Shown piece after piece: positions 8,137-18,103 of a stretch of DNA of 64,000 nucleotides; the first letter of the stretch is position 1, and the number at the start of each line of letters is the position of its first letter. The notes beneath the pieces are model-generated. The model saw only the letters and a program-made list of their open reading frames with translations, had not been told where the DNA came from and searched no databases. Source of the stretch: Bacteroides sp. 519 (GTDB taxonomy: Bacteria > Bacteroidota > Bacteroidia > Bacteroidales > Bacteroidaceae); contig NZ_QVMJ01000006.1 of NCBI RefSeq assembly GCF_010500955.1, forward strand, positions 62,001-126,000, in the 5' to 3' direction. Made by a program: the position numbers and the translations under genes.

Positions 8137-10137
8137 TTACCTCTTATCAAACGTTATCCCTGGCCAATCATCCGTTCTAAATGGTGTTGCGGGCAAATTC
8201 GCTGTATTATAAAGATTGCATACCGGACTTCCTGCCCAGGCATACCTCACTGCAATTGGGAAAGGTACATGTGGCGAACTTACAAACACTTCGTTGTTTT
8301 CAATCACCGCATCGGCCCAGTAGTATTTGCGATCCGGACCAGCTACACTGAATCCTTTCAATATTGTGCCATCCTTTATTGTCAGTCCGTTTTCTATGTG
8401 TTTAAAAGAAACTTTTATCTTATTCCCCATAATGGTGTGCGATTGATACATTGGTCCTGCATAAGGTATCTTCTCTCCATATGCTTGGGCGCGGGCAACA
8501 AGCGAAAGTCTGTAGCCAACATCTTGTTTGTTAGTTGGATGAACATCGGCAGGATTGCCGACATCAATCGTAACCGCCATGCCGGTATTATCCATGTGCA
8601 GAGCCATTGCCTGGGCTTCGCGCAGTTCAGCCCAGTCGGATTCGCCGGGTTCTTTTTCAATGGCTTTGAAATTGGGCAACTGAACAAGATAGAAAGGGAA
8701 GTTATATCCCCACTTGGTGCGCCAGTCGTTTATCATTAAAGGCAAGAGGGTACGATATTGGTAGGCCCTTGCTTCGTTGTTTTCGCCTTGGTACCATATA
8801 GCACCCTTTATTTTGTAATTAGTGAAAGGGTGTATCATTGCATTGTAAAGTACTGTTGGGTTGTTGGGATTATTGGTATAATACAAAGGCAATGGGGTGA
8901 TATCATTATTAATGTCTACAGCAACTTTATACTTCCAGTCACCAGCCAGTTCAATTCTTTCTGTTTGGTTGGCAAGGGCAATAAATACATTCTCCTTTTC
9001 GCCATGAAAGCCACCTTCGCCTCCACCATCATGTACTCTGACTGTGATTACTGCTTTTCCTTTCTTCACCAACCGTGTAGGAATGGTATATTCTCTGGGG
9101 GTCATAAAGCCAGATGTGCTTCCTATTTGCAGTCCATTAAAATAAGTTGTTTCATTATCGTCTACTTTGCCCAGGCTAAGGATTAAGTCTTTTCCATGCC
9201 AACTGGCAGGAATCTCAATTGTTTTTCTAAACCACACAATACCATCAAACCCAGGCAGTTTGCTTCCTTCCCACAATCCGGGTATTGACATCTTGTTCCA
9301 ATTGTTGTCATTATAATCTATAAGGGCAGCCACCGGTTTATTGTTTTCCAGACCAAAATCTTTACGGATAAGTTCCTGATTCCATGCTTCTTGTTTTCCT
9401 TCAATGAATGCATTCCGCTCTGCCTCATCTATTGGGAGACTAATTTCGGCTATTGCTTCGCTGAAATTAGGGGTCATTTTCAAAGACTCTCCACTGGTCC
9501 AGGCTTCGATGCTGGTGCCTCCCCATGAAGAATTTATCAGGCCGATAGGTATATTGAGGTTGGTATGCAGGTTGCGCCCAAAGAAATAAGCCACAGCTGA
9601 GAAGTCGGATACTGTTGCTGGCGAGCACACTTGCCAGCCATTACCCCGAATATTGATATTAGATGTAGGAGCTGTACCGGTTGCCTTTTCAACTTTCAGT
9701 AAGCGAATGTTAGGATAGTTGGCTCCGGCAATCTCTGCTTTGTGGTTATCAATTTTAATCCAGTCGTCTAGTGTCATTTCCATGTTCGATTGCCCCGAGC
9801 ACATCCATACTTCGCCAATCATAACGTTTCTCAGTTTCAGTTCTTTCTTTTCGGTGATGGTGATTTCGTAGGGACCACCATAGGCAGGTGTTTTTATTTT
9901 GGTGATCCAATTGCCCGAAGCATCGACTTGGGTTTCGTATTCGGCATTGTTCCAGGATGTTTTGATTTTGATATTCTTTCCTACTTTTCCCTTTCCCCAG
10001 ATAGATACTTCCGATTGTTGTTGAAGAATCATATTATCGGAGAACATAGGAGGCATTTGTATTTGAGAGTAGGAACTTACAGATATAAAGAAGTAAAGAA
10101 GAAGGGTGTATATTTTGATATTGATTTGTGGTTTCAT
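8137..10137 (-). CDS. Secreted SGNH-type carbohydrate acetylesterase (sialate O-acetylesterase-like)
   Basis: The 666-residue protein has a Sec signal peptide (residues about 1-24, ending SSYSQ). It has an N-terminal beta domain and the esterase block EVWMCSGQSNMEM, in which Ser117 would be the nucleophile. A jelly-roll insertion (about residues 280-400, WFRKTIEIPASWHGK) resembles GH2-type sugar-binding domains, and a second esterase block carries AIWYQGENN and DVHPTNKQD with the Asp-His pair. Such proteins remove O-acetyl groups from sialic acids or from plant glycans such as xyloglucan. It is the last gene of the minus-strand SusC-SusD operon, separated from susD by a 14-bp hairpin. With a GH95 fucosidase nearby, an acetylated and fucosylated glycan is plausible, but the substrate is not fixed by sequence. 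Confidence 0.85.
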   Translation of the reverse strand: MKPQINIKIYTLLLYFFISVSSYSQIQMPPMFSDNMILQQQSEVSIWGKGKVGKNIKIKTSWNNAEYETQVDASGNWITKIKTPAYGGPYEITITEKKELKLRNVMIGEVWMCSGQSNMEMTLDDWIKIDNHKAEIAGANYPNIRLLKVEKATGTAPTSNINIRGNGWQVCSPATVSDFSAVAYFFGRNLHTNLNIPIGLINSSWGGTSIEAWTSGESLKMTPNFSEAIAEISLPIDEAERNAFIEGKQEAWNQELIRKDFGLENNKPVAALIDYNDNNWNKMSIPGLWEGSKLPGFDGIVWFRKTIEIPASWHGKDLILSLGKVDDNETTYFNGLQIGSTSGFMTPREYTIPTRLVKKGKAVITVRVHDGGGEGGFHGEKENVFIALANQTERIELAGDWKYKVAVDINNDITPLPLYYTNNPNNPTVLYNAMIHPFTNYKIKGAIWYQGENNEARAYQYRTLLPLMINDWRTKWGYNFPFYLVQLPNFKAIEKEPGESDWAELREAQAMALHMDNTGMAVTIDVGNPADVHPTNKQDVGYRLSLVARAQAYGEKIPYAGPMYQSHTIMGNKIKVSFKHIENGLTIKDGTILKGFSVAGPDRKYYWADAVIENNEVFVSSPHVPFPIAVRYAWAGSPVCNLYNTANLPATPFRTDDWPGITFDKR

Positions 10138-10165
10138 GTTATGAATATTTTATTGATTATATAAC

Positions 10166-10197
10166 ATTAACCACAGACTAAGTAGTCTGTGGTTAAT
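10166..10197. terminator. Hairpin between susD-like gene and esterase gene
   Basis: A perfect 14-bp inverted repeat (10166-10179 and 10184-10197) with a four-base loop lies between the SusD stop and the esterase start. There is no long T run, so it may lower downstream transcription or protect the susCD message instead of ending it completely. Confidence 0.65.
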
Positions 10198-10211
10198 AAA
10201 TTCAATGCAAA

Positions 10212-12155
10212 TTATTCAGCCTGCCATCCAGGATTCTGAACCATTAATTGATTGCGTCGTACTTCCTCGTCTGCTATGGGAAGCAAGTAATATCTCTTCT
10301 CAAAAACACGGTTTTCAAAAGGAGCTTTCTCAAAGAATTCGGGTGGGTCTTTCCGATAGTTCAAACCGCTAACCGAACCACCTTCACCACCTTTGTGCCA
10401 GCTTGGGTAAATCCATCCGTCACCATTCTGCATGTCGGCCACACACCAACGACGTACATCGAAATAATGATTCCATTCAAATGCAAGTTCAATAATACGT
10501 TCGCGGCGGATACGTTTATCTACTTCTTCGCGGGTTGCTGGATAAGGAATACGGGTATAACCGTTTTCATCTGTTCCGGTTCCGTACTCGGCAATACCGG
10601 CACGGTTTCGTATCATATTTATGTACTTCATAGCACTGGTGAAGTCGTTGGTTGCACTTAATGTTTCGGCATAACCCAGATAGATTTCGGCTAAACGAAG
10701 TAAAGGAATGTAATGACGTCCGGAGCGGCAATTGTCGGCAGCCATTTTCCGGATACCATAACCACCATAAGGAGTATCCCATCCACATTGATTGAAACCA
10801 GAGTTACCATTAAAATTTAATTCGGTAGTTACCTTACCCCAGGTTGTTTGGTCATTAACCCAAGTTGAACCATTGAAAGTTATATTCACATAAAAACGTG
10901 GTTCGCGGTGTGCCCATTGTTTCAATGTTTTGTCATCGTTCTGCTTAAAGTAGGTACGTTCTGGTACAACAGGGTCGTTGTAATCTTCGGGCCATCCATA
11001 ATGTTCGGGGCCTGGTACTCCTTCAAATTCTACATAATCAGGATCGTCCTCAATACGTAATCCTTTATCAGTAAAATGCAAGTCTACCATTTCCTGTGTA
11101 GTAGAAAGGCCAAGGCCACCTTTAATCGCATCATTATCTACATGCTTATGACATGGGGTTATTTCATACAGACGATCGGCATGATCGTGTAAACGAATAA
11201 AAATAGCTTCGTCAGTAAAAGTTTGTCCGGCTGTTGCAGTTCGGTAAGAGTCATAATAATCAGTCTTTCCGTCGGCAGTTTTCTTGTAATACAAACTAAA
11301 TTGCTGAGGAACAAATTCATCCAGAAATGCTTTGTAAGCATCACGTGCTTTTTCCCACTTTTGAGGATTTTCTGTTAGAGGAATTAGTTGAGTGCCGTCT
11401 GCATTCTTTAGTTTTTCCATATCGGGGTTACCATTAAATAACGGACTGGCAGCATATAACAACACCTGTGCTTTATAAGCTTTACAGAAAGCTTTGTCCA
11501 CACGACCTAATTCACTGCGGGTAGCTTTAGTTGGCAGATCTTTGTATGCTTCGTCCAGCTCGGCAACAATATAATCTACACATTCATCTATTGTATTACG
11601 GGCTTTCAGCATGTTTGCCAAAGGAGTGTTCATGTCAATCGGTTCTTCACCCAACAAAGGAATAGGTCCATGAATTCTCATCAACATAAAATAATAATAT
11701 GCTCTCAGAGCTCTTGCCTCTGCCTTTCTTTGTGGACGTTCGTCTCTACCATTAGTTGCCAGTTCATTACATTTGTCTACATTGCTAATAAAAATACTGG
11801 CGCGGGCAATTGCTTTATAGTAGTTTTCGTAAAAGTGTAGTGCCAAACGAGAACCTGAGGTTATATTTCCCAGATTGAATTCGTTAGACTGGTGCCAGTC
11901 CCATGAATAATTACCCTCGATGGTAATACCTGTCCATAGACCACCCCGGTTATCCCCATCCCAAAAATACCGTTCCTTATCTTCGGTAGGAACATAACTA
12001 TATACATTTGCCAAAAAAGCAAGTGTCTTGTTTTTGTTGGAGAATGTATCGTCCATATCCGATACATGACCGGGTACACTTTCGAAGAAGTCGTTGCACG
12101 AACTGAGTCCGAGCAGTACAACTATCATGCATATTCCTTTAAATATCTTTTTCAT
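10212..12155 (-). CDS. SusD/RagB-family outer membrane glycan-binding lipoprotein
   Basis: The protein begins with a lipoprotein signal (MKKIFKGICMIVVLLGLSSC), so Cys20 would be lipidated and placed on the outer membrane. SusD-family features include the TPR-like N-terminal half (RAEARALRAYYYFMLMRIHGPIPLL), the IYLGYAETLSATND segment, and the C-terminal RRERIIELAFEWNHYFDVRRW. The frame could begin 15 bases earlier at 12170, only 3 bases after the SusC stop; 12155 is chosen because it starts the canonical signal peptide. SusD proteins cap the SusC transporter and capture oligosaccharides at the cell surface. Which glycan it binds cannot be told from sequence. Confidence 0.95.
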   Translation of the reverse strand: MKKIFKGICMIVVLLGLSSCNDFFESVPGHVSDMDDTFSNKNKTLAFLANVYSYVPTEDKERYFWDGDNRGGLWTGITIEGNYSWDWHQSNEFNLGNITSGSRLALHFYENYYKAIARASIFISNVDKCNELATNGRDERPQRKAEARALRAYYYFMLMRIHGPIPLLGEEPIDMNTPLANMLKARNTIDECVDYIVAELDEAYKDLPTKATRSELGRVDKAFCKAYKAQVLLYAASPLFNGNPDMEKLKNADGTQLIPLTENPQKWEKARDAYKAFLDEFVPQQFSLYYKKTADGKTDYYDSYRTATAGQTFTDEAIFIRLHDHADRLYEITPCHKHVDNDAIKGGLGLSTTQEMVDLHFTDKGLRIEDDPDYVEFEGVPGPEHYGWPEDYNDPVVPERTYFKQNDDKTLKQWAHREPRFYVNITFNGSTWVNDQTTWGKVTTELNFNGNSGFNQCGWDTPYGGYGIRKMAADNCRSGRHYIPLLRLAEIYLGYAETLSATNDFTSAMKYINMIRNRAGIAEYGTGTDENGYTRIPYPATREEVDKRIRRERIIELAFEWNHYFDVRRWCVADMQNGDGWIYPSWHKGGEGGSVSGLNYRKDPPEFFEKAPFENRVFEKRYYLLPIADEEVRRNQLMVQNPGWQAE

Positions 12156-12173
12156 ATCTTGTGTATTCATGAT

Positions 12174-15100
12174 TTAAAAATTAAAATTGACTCCCAGAGA
12201 ATAGTTTGAGGTATTGGGGTAGCTGGTACCATTGTCTGTATTCAGTTCCGGATCCCATAATTTGAATTTCGAGAAGGTAAGAACATTAGTTCCCATCAGG
12301 TATATCTTCGCACTCTTTAAACCTATTTTTGATATCAGAGATTCTGGAAGATGGTAAGCTATTGTCAACTGTTTCAGGCGTAGATAGCTCATGTCTTTTT
12401 GCCACCAGGTACTCACCTTGTTATTGTTGGAGTTGTTGGATTGTCCGTAGTGCAAACGTGGATAGAATACATTCTGATTGGTAGGATCATCTGCCGACCA
12501 ACGGTCGCCAATATTACTATACAGGTTGTCTATACCGTTGATGCTGGAGAATGGCTGTATGGAATTACCGCTTAAACAACGGTCAACCTTGGCTTGTCCC
12601 TGAAAAATTGCACTGACGGAGAACTGTCCGATTTGCAGGTCGGCACCGAAACCATAATATACTTTAGGAACATTTCCCTGCCCAATGAGGCTTTTATCAT
12701 AATCATCAATGATACCATCGCCATTCAGGTCTTTATATTTTATATCTCCTACTTTCACTGTTCCCGGAGGCGTTGCACTTTTTGCTATTTCCTCTTCACT
12801 GGTAAATAAGCCTTCGGCAATGAGTCCCCAGCGTCCGTTTACGTTTGTGCCTCTCTTTTCTAACCATGAATATGGCTGTGCAGGTTCGTCGTTTTCAATG
12901 ATTTTATCTTCATTCCAGGTAATGTTTCCACGTACAGAAAGGAATGTTTTCTTTCCGAATTGATGGTTCCATTCCATAGCTGCTTCAATACCTTTGTTCT
13001 CAACTATACCCAGGTTACCGTAAGGCATTTCGGTCCAACCGGCATAAGACGGTACGGTTTTACGTTGCAAGAAGATGCCTTCGCGACGTTCTTTAAACAT
13101 ATCTACAGTAAAAGACAATTCATCATTCAGGAATTTAATATCAACACCAAGGTCTTGTTTGCGTGAAGTAGACCATCCTACGTTTACTCCATATTTAGAA
13201 ATTCCCCATCCACCTATATAATTATATCCATCGCCAAAACGATATCCTTCGTTACCATTCATTTCGGAAAGGTACATGTAACGACGGTCCGCAACGGCAT
13301 CGCTACCTACTTTACCATCCGTATATCTGAATTTAAGGTACGATACATATTTTTGTATCGGTGCCCAGAATGCTTCGTTCGAAACTGCCCATCCTAATCC
13401 GAATGCTGGGAAAGTACCGAAGCGTTTACCTGGTGAAAAGTTCTCGGAACCATTATAACCAATATTAAACTCTGCAAAGTAGCGGTCTTTCCATGAATAG
13501 GTAGCACGTCCGGCCAATCCCTGTTGTTTGTAAGGAAGAGTTCCTCTTAAATCTCCGGCTGTTGTGTTGCGGTATGATTTCTGGTTATAGAGGAAAAGTG
13601 CTCCTACACGATGATCACCAAACATACGATCATAGTTCATTGAAGCTTCCACGTAGAAACTGCGGTTGCTGTTTGTGTCACCACCTTCGAATTTAAGTTC
13701 TTCGTTTCCTTCATAGGTGCGCACCATATTATATGTGCCGTCTTCATTGAACACATCATTATTCCATAATCCCGTAGTTGTATTTTTAGTACCGCCAAAG
13801 TAATAAGTCGATTCGCGTTTATTGTACTTAAGGTCACGTGAAGTGTAATTATCGAATGCTATCAAAGCATTTACCTTTAAACCTTTACTCCAGTTCCAGA
13901 AATCAAGGTCTTGAGATACACGCAGATTTGTATTAATAGTAGAACGATATTCGTTCTTGTATCCTCTGCGGGCTAAATCAGCATAAGGGTTACGCATATC
14001 TCCTAATCCGCTGATACCTGAAACACTTCCATCGGGCATCATTAACGGCATGTAAACCGGATTGATTTCCATTGCCGACTTGAAAAGATCACCTGTTGAT
14101 TGTTGCGGATAGTTCCCTTCCGAAATGTAACCGCTTACACCAACATCTACAGCCAGTTTGTTGGTTGGGCGCAAATTGAGGTTTGATACAAAGTTATAAC
14201 GATCGAAGGAGATACCTGTATTGTAGTTCTCACGTTTGATGTTGTTTATCAATCCGTCTTCTCCGTAATAGGTTAATGATACATAGTAGCTTGCATTAGG
14301 AGATCCGCCACGTACACTGATGTTGGCACGTCTGTTACGTCCCCAATCGTCGAACAGTTCTTTCATCCAGTCTACTGCCGGATAGAGGTATGGGTTATAC
14401 ATTTGCAGATTGTCATTGGCCAATAACCCATGTGCTTTTTGGGTAGCTTCAATGTATTGAGGCGAATAAAGAACGCCGCCATTATAAGAGTCGGCATACG
14501 CTTCATTAGCAGCATCCATATAATCATAAGCATTTGCCAGTTTTACCTTCTTAGTCATGGTGATGAAACCTTCGTAGTAATCCACATTAAACTGCGGTTT
14601 GCCTACCTTACCCGGTTTTGTTTTCACAATGATTACTCCGTTTGCACCGCGAACACCATACACAGCAGTAGCAGAGGCATCTTTTAATACGGTGAATGAT
14701 TCAATATCATCTGGGTCGATGTTATTCAGTTTACGTTCAATACCATCTACCAGTACAAGGGGTTGTGAATTCTGACCAATAAATGTAGAAATACCACGAA
14801 TCCAGATTTCCGAGTCGTCATGTCCCGGTTCTCCCGAACGTTGAACTGCAACCACCCCGGCAATACGCCCCGATATGGCCGACGATAGATTTGCTGTGGG
14901 CATCTTGGCTTCACTCATTTTCAAAGTAGATTGGGCACCTACTACCGAAACTTTACGTTGCTGCCCATAACCCACTACAACAACTTCATCGAGTGCAGAG
15001 ACATCTTCTTCCAGAACAACATCCAGTACTTTGCTTTTACCCACTTTTACTTCTTGGGTTTTATAGCCAATAAAAGAAACAATAATTACCGGATTCCCGG

Positions 15101-15314
15101 TTGACAAGTTAAGCGTGTACTGACCATTCATATCAGTAATTGCTGCATTCGAGGAACCTTTTTCCTGGATTGTTACTCCAATCATAAATTCTCCTTCTGC
15201 ATCAGATACACGTCCAACTAATTGTGTGTCTTGTGCATAACTCATGATGCTTGTCGCCAACAACACGGTTAATAAACATGCTTTAAGCAGACTTTTCAAT
15301 GTTTGTTTTTTCAT
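12174..15314 (-). CDS. SusC/RagA-family TonB-dependent outer membrane transporter
   Basis: The 1046-residue protein has a signal peptide (about residues 1-27), a carboxypeptidase-regulatory-like beta domain (about 30-110), and the SusC plug signature (DEVVVVGYGQQRK, then SGRIAGV and IRGIST). It finishes in a 22-strand barrel ending with the aromatic YSLGVNFNF. It imports oligosaccharides captured by SusD using TonB energy. No N-terminal STN (sigma/anti-sigma) domain is present, so regulation is likely through the hybrid two-component protein at 18104. It is the first gene of the susC-susD-esterase unit; a TACTTTTG box lies about 46 bases upstream of the ATG. Confidence 0.97.
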   Translation of the reverse strand: MKKQTLKSLLKACLLTVLLATSIMSYAQDTQLVGRVSDAEGEFMIGVTIQEKGSSNAAITDMNGQYTLNLSTGNPVIIVSFIGYKTQEVKVGKSKVLDVVLEEDVSALDEVVVVGYGQQRKVSVVGAQSTLKMSEAKMPTANLSSAISGRIAGVVAVQRSGEPGHDDSEIWIRGISTFIGQNSQPLVLVDGIERKLNNIDPDDIESFTVLKDASATAVYGVRGANGVIIVKTKPGKVGKPQFNVDYYEGFITMTKKVKLANAYDYMDAANEAYADSYNGGVLYSPQYIEATQKAHGLLANDNLQMYNPYLYPAVDWMKELFDDWGRNRRANISVRGGSPNASYYVSLTYYGEDGLINNIKRENYNTGISFDRYNFVSNLNLRPTNKLAVDVGVSGYISEGNYPQQSTGDLFKSAMEINPVYMPLMMPDGSVSGISGLGDMRNPYADLARRGYKNEYRSTINTNLRVSQDLDFWNWSKGLKVNALIAFDNYTSRDLKYNKRESTYYFGGTKNTTTGLWNNDVFNEDGTYNMVRTYEGNEELKFEGGDTNSNRSFYVEASMNYDRMFGDHRVGALFLYNQKSYRNTTAGDLRGTLPYKQQGLAGRATYSWKDRYFAEFNIGYNGSENFSPGKRFGTFPAFGLGWAVSNEAFWAPIQKYVSYLKFRYTDGKVGSDAVADRRYMYLSEMNGNEGYRFGDGYNYIGGWGISKYGVNVGWSTSRKQDLGVDIKFLNDELSFTVDMFKERREGIFLQRKTVPSYAGWTEMPYGNLGIVENKGIEAAMEWNHQFGKKTFLSVRGNITWNEDKIIENDEPAQPYSWLEKRGTNVNGRWGLIAEGLFTSEEEIAKSATPPGTVKVGDIKYKDLNGDGIIDDYDKSLIGQGNVPKVYYGFGADLQIGQFSVSAIFQGQAKVDRCLSGNSIQPFSSINGIDNLYSNIGDRWSADDPTNQNVFYPRLHYGQSNNSNNNKVSTWWQKDMSYLRLKQLTIAYHLPESLISKIGLKSAKIYLMGTNVLTFSKFKLWDPELNTDNGTSYPNTSNYSLGVNFNF

Positions 15315-15359
15315 GCGTTTTATCTGTATAAAATTAAGTATGTAGATTTAAATCTGTGT

Positions 15360-15367
15360 CAAAAGTA
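15360..15367 (-). promoter_or_regulatory. Candidate -7 box for the susCD operon
   Basis: TACTTTTG on the minus strand fits TAnnTTTG and sits about 46 bases before the SusC start. No -33 TTTG is found at normal spacing, which would fit a promoter that needs an activator such as the hybrid two-component protein. Confidence 0.42.
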
Positions 15368-15489
15368 GGGTATCAGATAGTTTAACCGGCTTATGAAAGA
15401 TGCAAAAATTAGTGCGTTTACAGCAAATTGGTTTCAGGACGCATTCGTTTCAATTTTTGCTTCATTTATATTCTATATCCCCTCCTTAT

Positions 15490-15511
15490 CCAAGAAGGGG
15501 AATCCATGCGG
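15490..15511. repeat. 22-bp dispersed repeat, copy 1
   Basis: CCAAGAAGGGGAATCCATGC followed by GG occurs here in the 205-bp gap between the GH95 and SusC genes, and again at 53090-53111 with one difference. The palindrome-like core around CCATGCGG is echoed by GATGCCGCATGG at 39719-39730, in the loop of the fucA-fucI hairpin. Function unknown. Confidence 0.7.
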
Positions 15512-15519
15512 TAACATCG

Positions 15520-17946
15520 TTATTTTATCTCTAGCAAATCATTTGCTTGTAGCGATAAAGTAATCAATCTGTTATTATCAGGATCTGCATCCATCTTCTT
15601 ACCATTTACCAATACATTATATTTTCCTGAAGTTTCTGGTAACTTTATACTAAATGTATTATCTGTTGTTGCCTTTAGCGAAGCTGTTATCAGCTTTCCA
15701 TTTTTCCATTGAGCCGATACTTCACCGCCACCCCGAACACTAATACCTTCATAACTCCCGTCTTTCCATTCCTGTGGTAAACACGGCAGAAACTCAATAA
15801 TACCATCGTGGCTTTGCACCAACATCTCGGCAATACCGGCTGCACCGGCTGCGTTTCCATCGAATATAAAGATATCATAAGGTGCTCCGGCAATACCGGC
15901 AGGAGAAATACTGAGTAGATTCTCACGGGTTAATGTCCGCATCAACTGCTGAACACTGGCATAAGCCTCATTGGTATCTCGCAAACGTGCATAGAAACAA
16001 ATCATATTAGCACGGCTCCACTCAGTATCCTCCCAATCGGGAGTGGCCAAACGGTTCTCTATTGTCTTTCGGCAAGCAGTTGCCAACTCCGGTGTTTTAT
16101 CCGGAGTTATTTGTGCATACGGATAAAGTGCCAATAGATGAGTGGTATGCCGGTGATTGGGATGTGCTTCCTCGTAATCCTCAAACCATTCCTGTAATCC
16201 CCCGTTTCTATCGGATATATAGAAAGGTGGTAGTTTGTCGAGGGCGGTTTGCAAACTATCGCCAAAGCTTTGGTCAACACCCAGTATTTGGGTAGCCTGC
16301 AAACAGTATGAAAATATTTCGTGAGCCAATACCCGGTCGCAGGTAGGCATCATGGAGGCGCATTGTTCATTGCCTTCATAACGGAAACTGTTTTCGGGTG
16401 AGATACTTGGCCCTGTCATCAGGTATCCGTTATTGGGATTAACCACCATATAATCTAACAGGAATTCAGCATTACTTTTTAATAGCGGATAAGCCACCTC
16501 GGCCAAATATGTTTTATCCTGTGTATATTCGTACTGCGTCCATAAATGAGAAGCAATCCACGAAGAAGCAGTAGGGAATAATCCCCATAAAATACTTCCT
16601 GATACAGCAGTGTATCCCCACGGGTTAGATGTGGTATGAACCGTCCACCCTTTGCAACCATAAAGATCGTGAGCGGTTTTAGCACCATGATGAGATAAGT
16701 CTTTGATATAGCCGAACAGCGGCAGATTACATTCAGGTAAATTACCTACATTGGCAATCCAGTAGTTTTGTTGTGTGTTGATGTCTAAGTGATAATCATT
16801 TGTCCAACCCATGTGGCAGGCCAGATTATCATTAAAGAAACCCTGCAACGCAACAGGCAATGGCGAATCCGGCCGCGAAGAGGCAATCAACAAATAACGT
16901 GCATACTGAAAGAAAAGTGCATCTAACCCCGGATCGGTAGCGCCTTCTTTTACCTCTTTCCAGCGACGGTTAGTAGGGATATTATTCTTTCCACCATTCC
17001 CCAAAGAAAGATTTACTCGCTTGAATAGTGGTGCATAATCATCAACGTGGCGCTTTCTGAGTGTTTCAAAATCACTCATTAAAGCCGTTTCCACCGTTTC
17101 TTTGCATTTATTCTTAAATGCATAACCGCCAAAAGTAGTGCTTTTATAATTGGTACGGATATCAGTAACAAGTGTTACTCTGGTGGCATCCTTGATTTGC
17201 AGTGTCTTTTCTCCGGCTGTTAGTGTTCCACCATTGAGCTTTACAGCTACCCGCCCATCGAACAGTACACCACCCGAACCATGTTTATCGAACTCTGCAT
17301 TTCCGGTATAAACAAGCTGCTCTCCTTCTGCAAAAACTTCTGCATTCCGCAACAAATCAAGACTTATCTCCATGTTGATGCTACCGGGCTTGCTTGCTTT
17401 CATATCCCAAACCACCACTTCATCGGGGTTTGTTGCTATACATTCTCTGGTATAAGAAACATTTCCAACCTGATAGGTTACTTTACTTACAGCTGTATTC
17501 AAGTCGAGTTCGCGTTCATAGTTCGATACTTCACCTGCGGGGTATGTAAAACGAATCTTTAAATCGCCCATAGGCAAATGGGTTCCAGCCGAATGTGGTG
17601 AGCCGTTCATCTGACCTCCGGCAACATTATTACCTTCGGCCAGTTTACCTTCGAAAAAAAGCTGTCTTACTGCATCTAACTTTTCCCGGCCAAAGGGGCG
17701 TTGCTGGTTTGGGTCGTATTGACCAGACCATAAAGTGCTTTCGTTAAGAGCCAGTGTTTCCTCCTCAACACCTCCGTAAACCATAACCCCTAAACGTCCG
17801 TTTCCAACTGGGAGCGATTCCATCCATTCGGCAGCAGGTTGTTCATACCATAGTTTCATTGTGCTGTCTGCCAAATCGTTCGATTGGCAACTTGTTAACA
17901 AAATGGCTCCCCCAAGGAAGCCTGCTAATTTTTTAGTTGTATTCAT
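15520..17946 (-). CDS. GH95 family alpha-L-fucosidase (lipoprotein)
   Basis: The 808-residue enzyme matches GH95 from end to end: an N-terminal beta domain beginning LWYEQPAAEWMESLPVGNGRLG, an (alpha/alpha)6 barrel with NDYHLDINTQQNYW, HTTSNPWGYT and TGPSISPENSF (candidate catalytic Glu), and a C-terminal beta domain with VRGGGEV. A lipoprotein signal (GAILLTSCQS) places it in a membrane. GH95 enzymes invert alpha-1,2-linked L-fucose, and some act on alpha-L-galactose. In the characterised Bifidobacterium enzyme two Asn residues near NIN help catalysis; here the first appears to be Asp (HLDIN), which deserves an alignment. Released fucose would be used by the fuc operon at 35601-41553. Confidence 0.93.
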   Translation of the reverse strand: MNTTKKLAGFLGGAILLTSCQSNDLADSTMKLWYEQPAAEWMESLPVGNGRLGVMVYGGVEEETLALNESTLWSGQYDPNQQRPFGREKLDAVRQLFFEGKLAEGNNVAGGQMNGSPHSAGTHLPMGDLKIRFTYPAGEVSNYERELDLNTAVSKVTYQVGNVSYTRECIATNPDEVVVWDMKASKPGSINMEISLDLLRNAEVFAEGEQLVYTGNAEFDKHGSGGVLFDGRVAVKLNGGTLTAGEKTLQIKDATRVTLVTDIRTNYKSTTFGGYAFKNKCKETVETALMSDFETLRKRHVDDYAPLFKRVNLSLGNGGKNNIPTNRRWKEVKEGATDPGLDALFFQYARYLLIASSRPDSPLPVALQGFFNDNLACHMGWTNDYHLDINTQQNYWIANVGNLPECNLPLFGYIKDLSHHGAKTAHDLYGCKGWTVHTTSNPWGYTAVSGSILWGLFPTASSWIASHLWTQYEYTQDKTYLAEVAYPLLKSNAEFLLDYMVVNPNNGYLMTGPSISPENSFRYEGNEQCASMMPTCDRVLAHEIFSYCLQATQILGVDQSFGDSLQTALDKLPPFYISDRNGGLQEWFEDYEEAHPNHRHTTHLLALYPYAQITPDKTPELATACRKTIENRLATPDWEDTEWSRANMICFYARLRDTNEAYASVQQLMRTLTRENLLSISPAGIAGAPYDIFIFDGNAAGAAGIAEMLVQSHDGIIEFLPCLPQEWKDGSYEGISVRGGGEVSAQWKNGKLITASLKATTDNTFSIKLPETSGKYNVLVNGKKMDADPDNNRLITLSLQANDLLEIK

Positions 17947-17981
17947 ATATCAATAGGTTTGTACTGTCTTTTTGATGTTAG

Positions 17982-17989
17982 CAAAGATA
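17982..17989 (-). promoter_or_regulatory. Candidate -7 box for the GH95 gene
   Basis: TATCTTTG on the minus strand, about 36 bases before the GH95 ATG, with TTTG (18006-18009 as CAAA on the plus strand) 16 bases further upstream, a little short of ideal spacing. Confidence 0.45.
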
Positions 17990-18074
17990 TTTCCCGTAAA
18001 TTGCCCAAAACTAAATGAATGCGTCTATTATTGTAACATATGATTCATTCCGGAACAACCTATTGATTTTTATC

Positions 18075-18082
18075 TATATTTG
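18075..18082 (+). promoter_or_regulatory. Candidate -7 box for the hybrid two-component gene
   Basis: TATATTTG matches TAnnTTTG 22 bases upstream of the ATG at 18104, giving a very short leader. It lies back to back with the GH95 promoter candidate in a 157-bp divergent gap. Confidence 0.45.
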
Positions 18083-18103
18083 CATCAAACATAGCCTTTC
18101 ACC

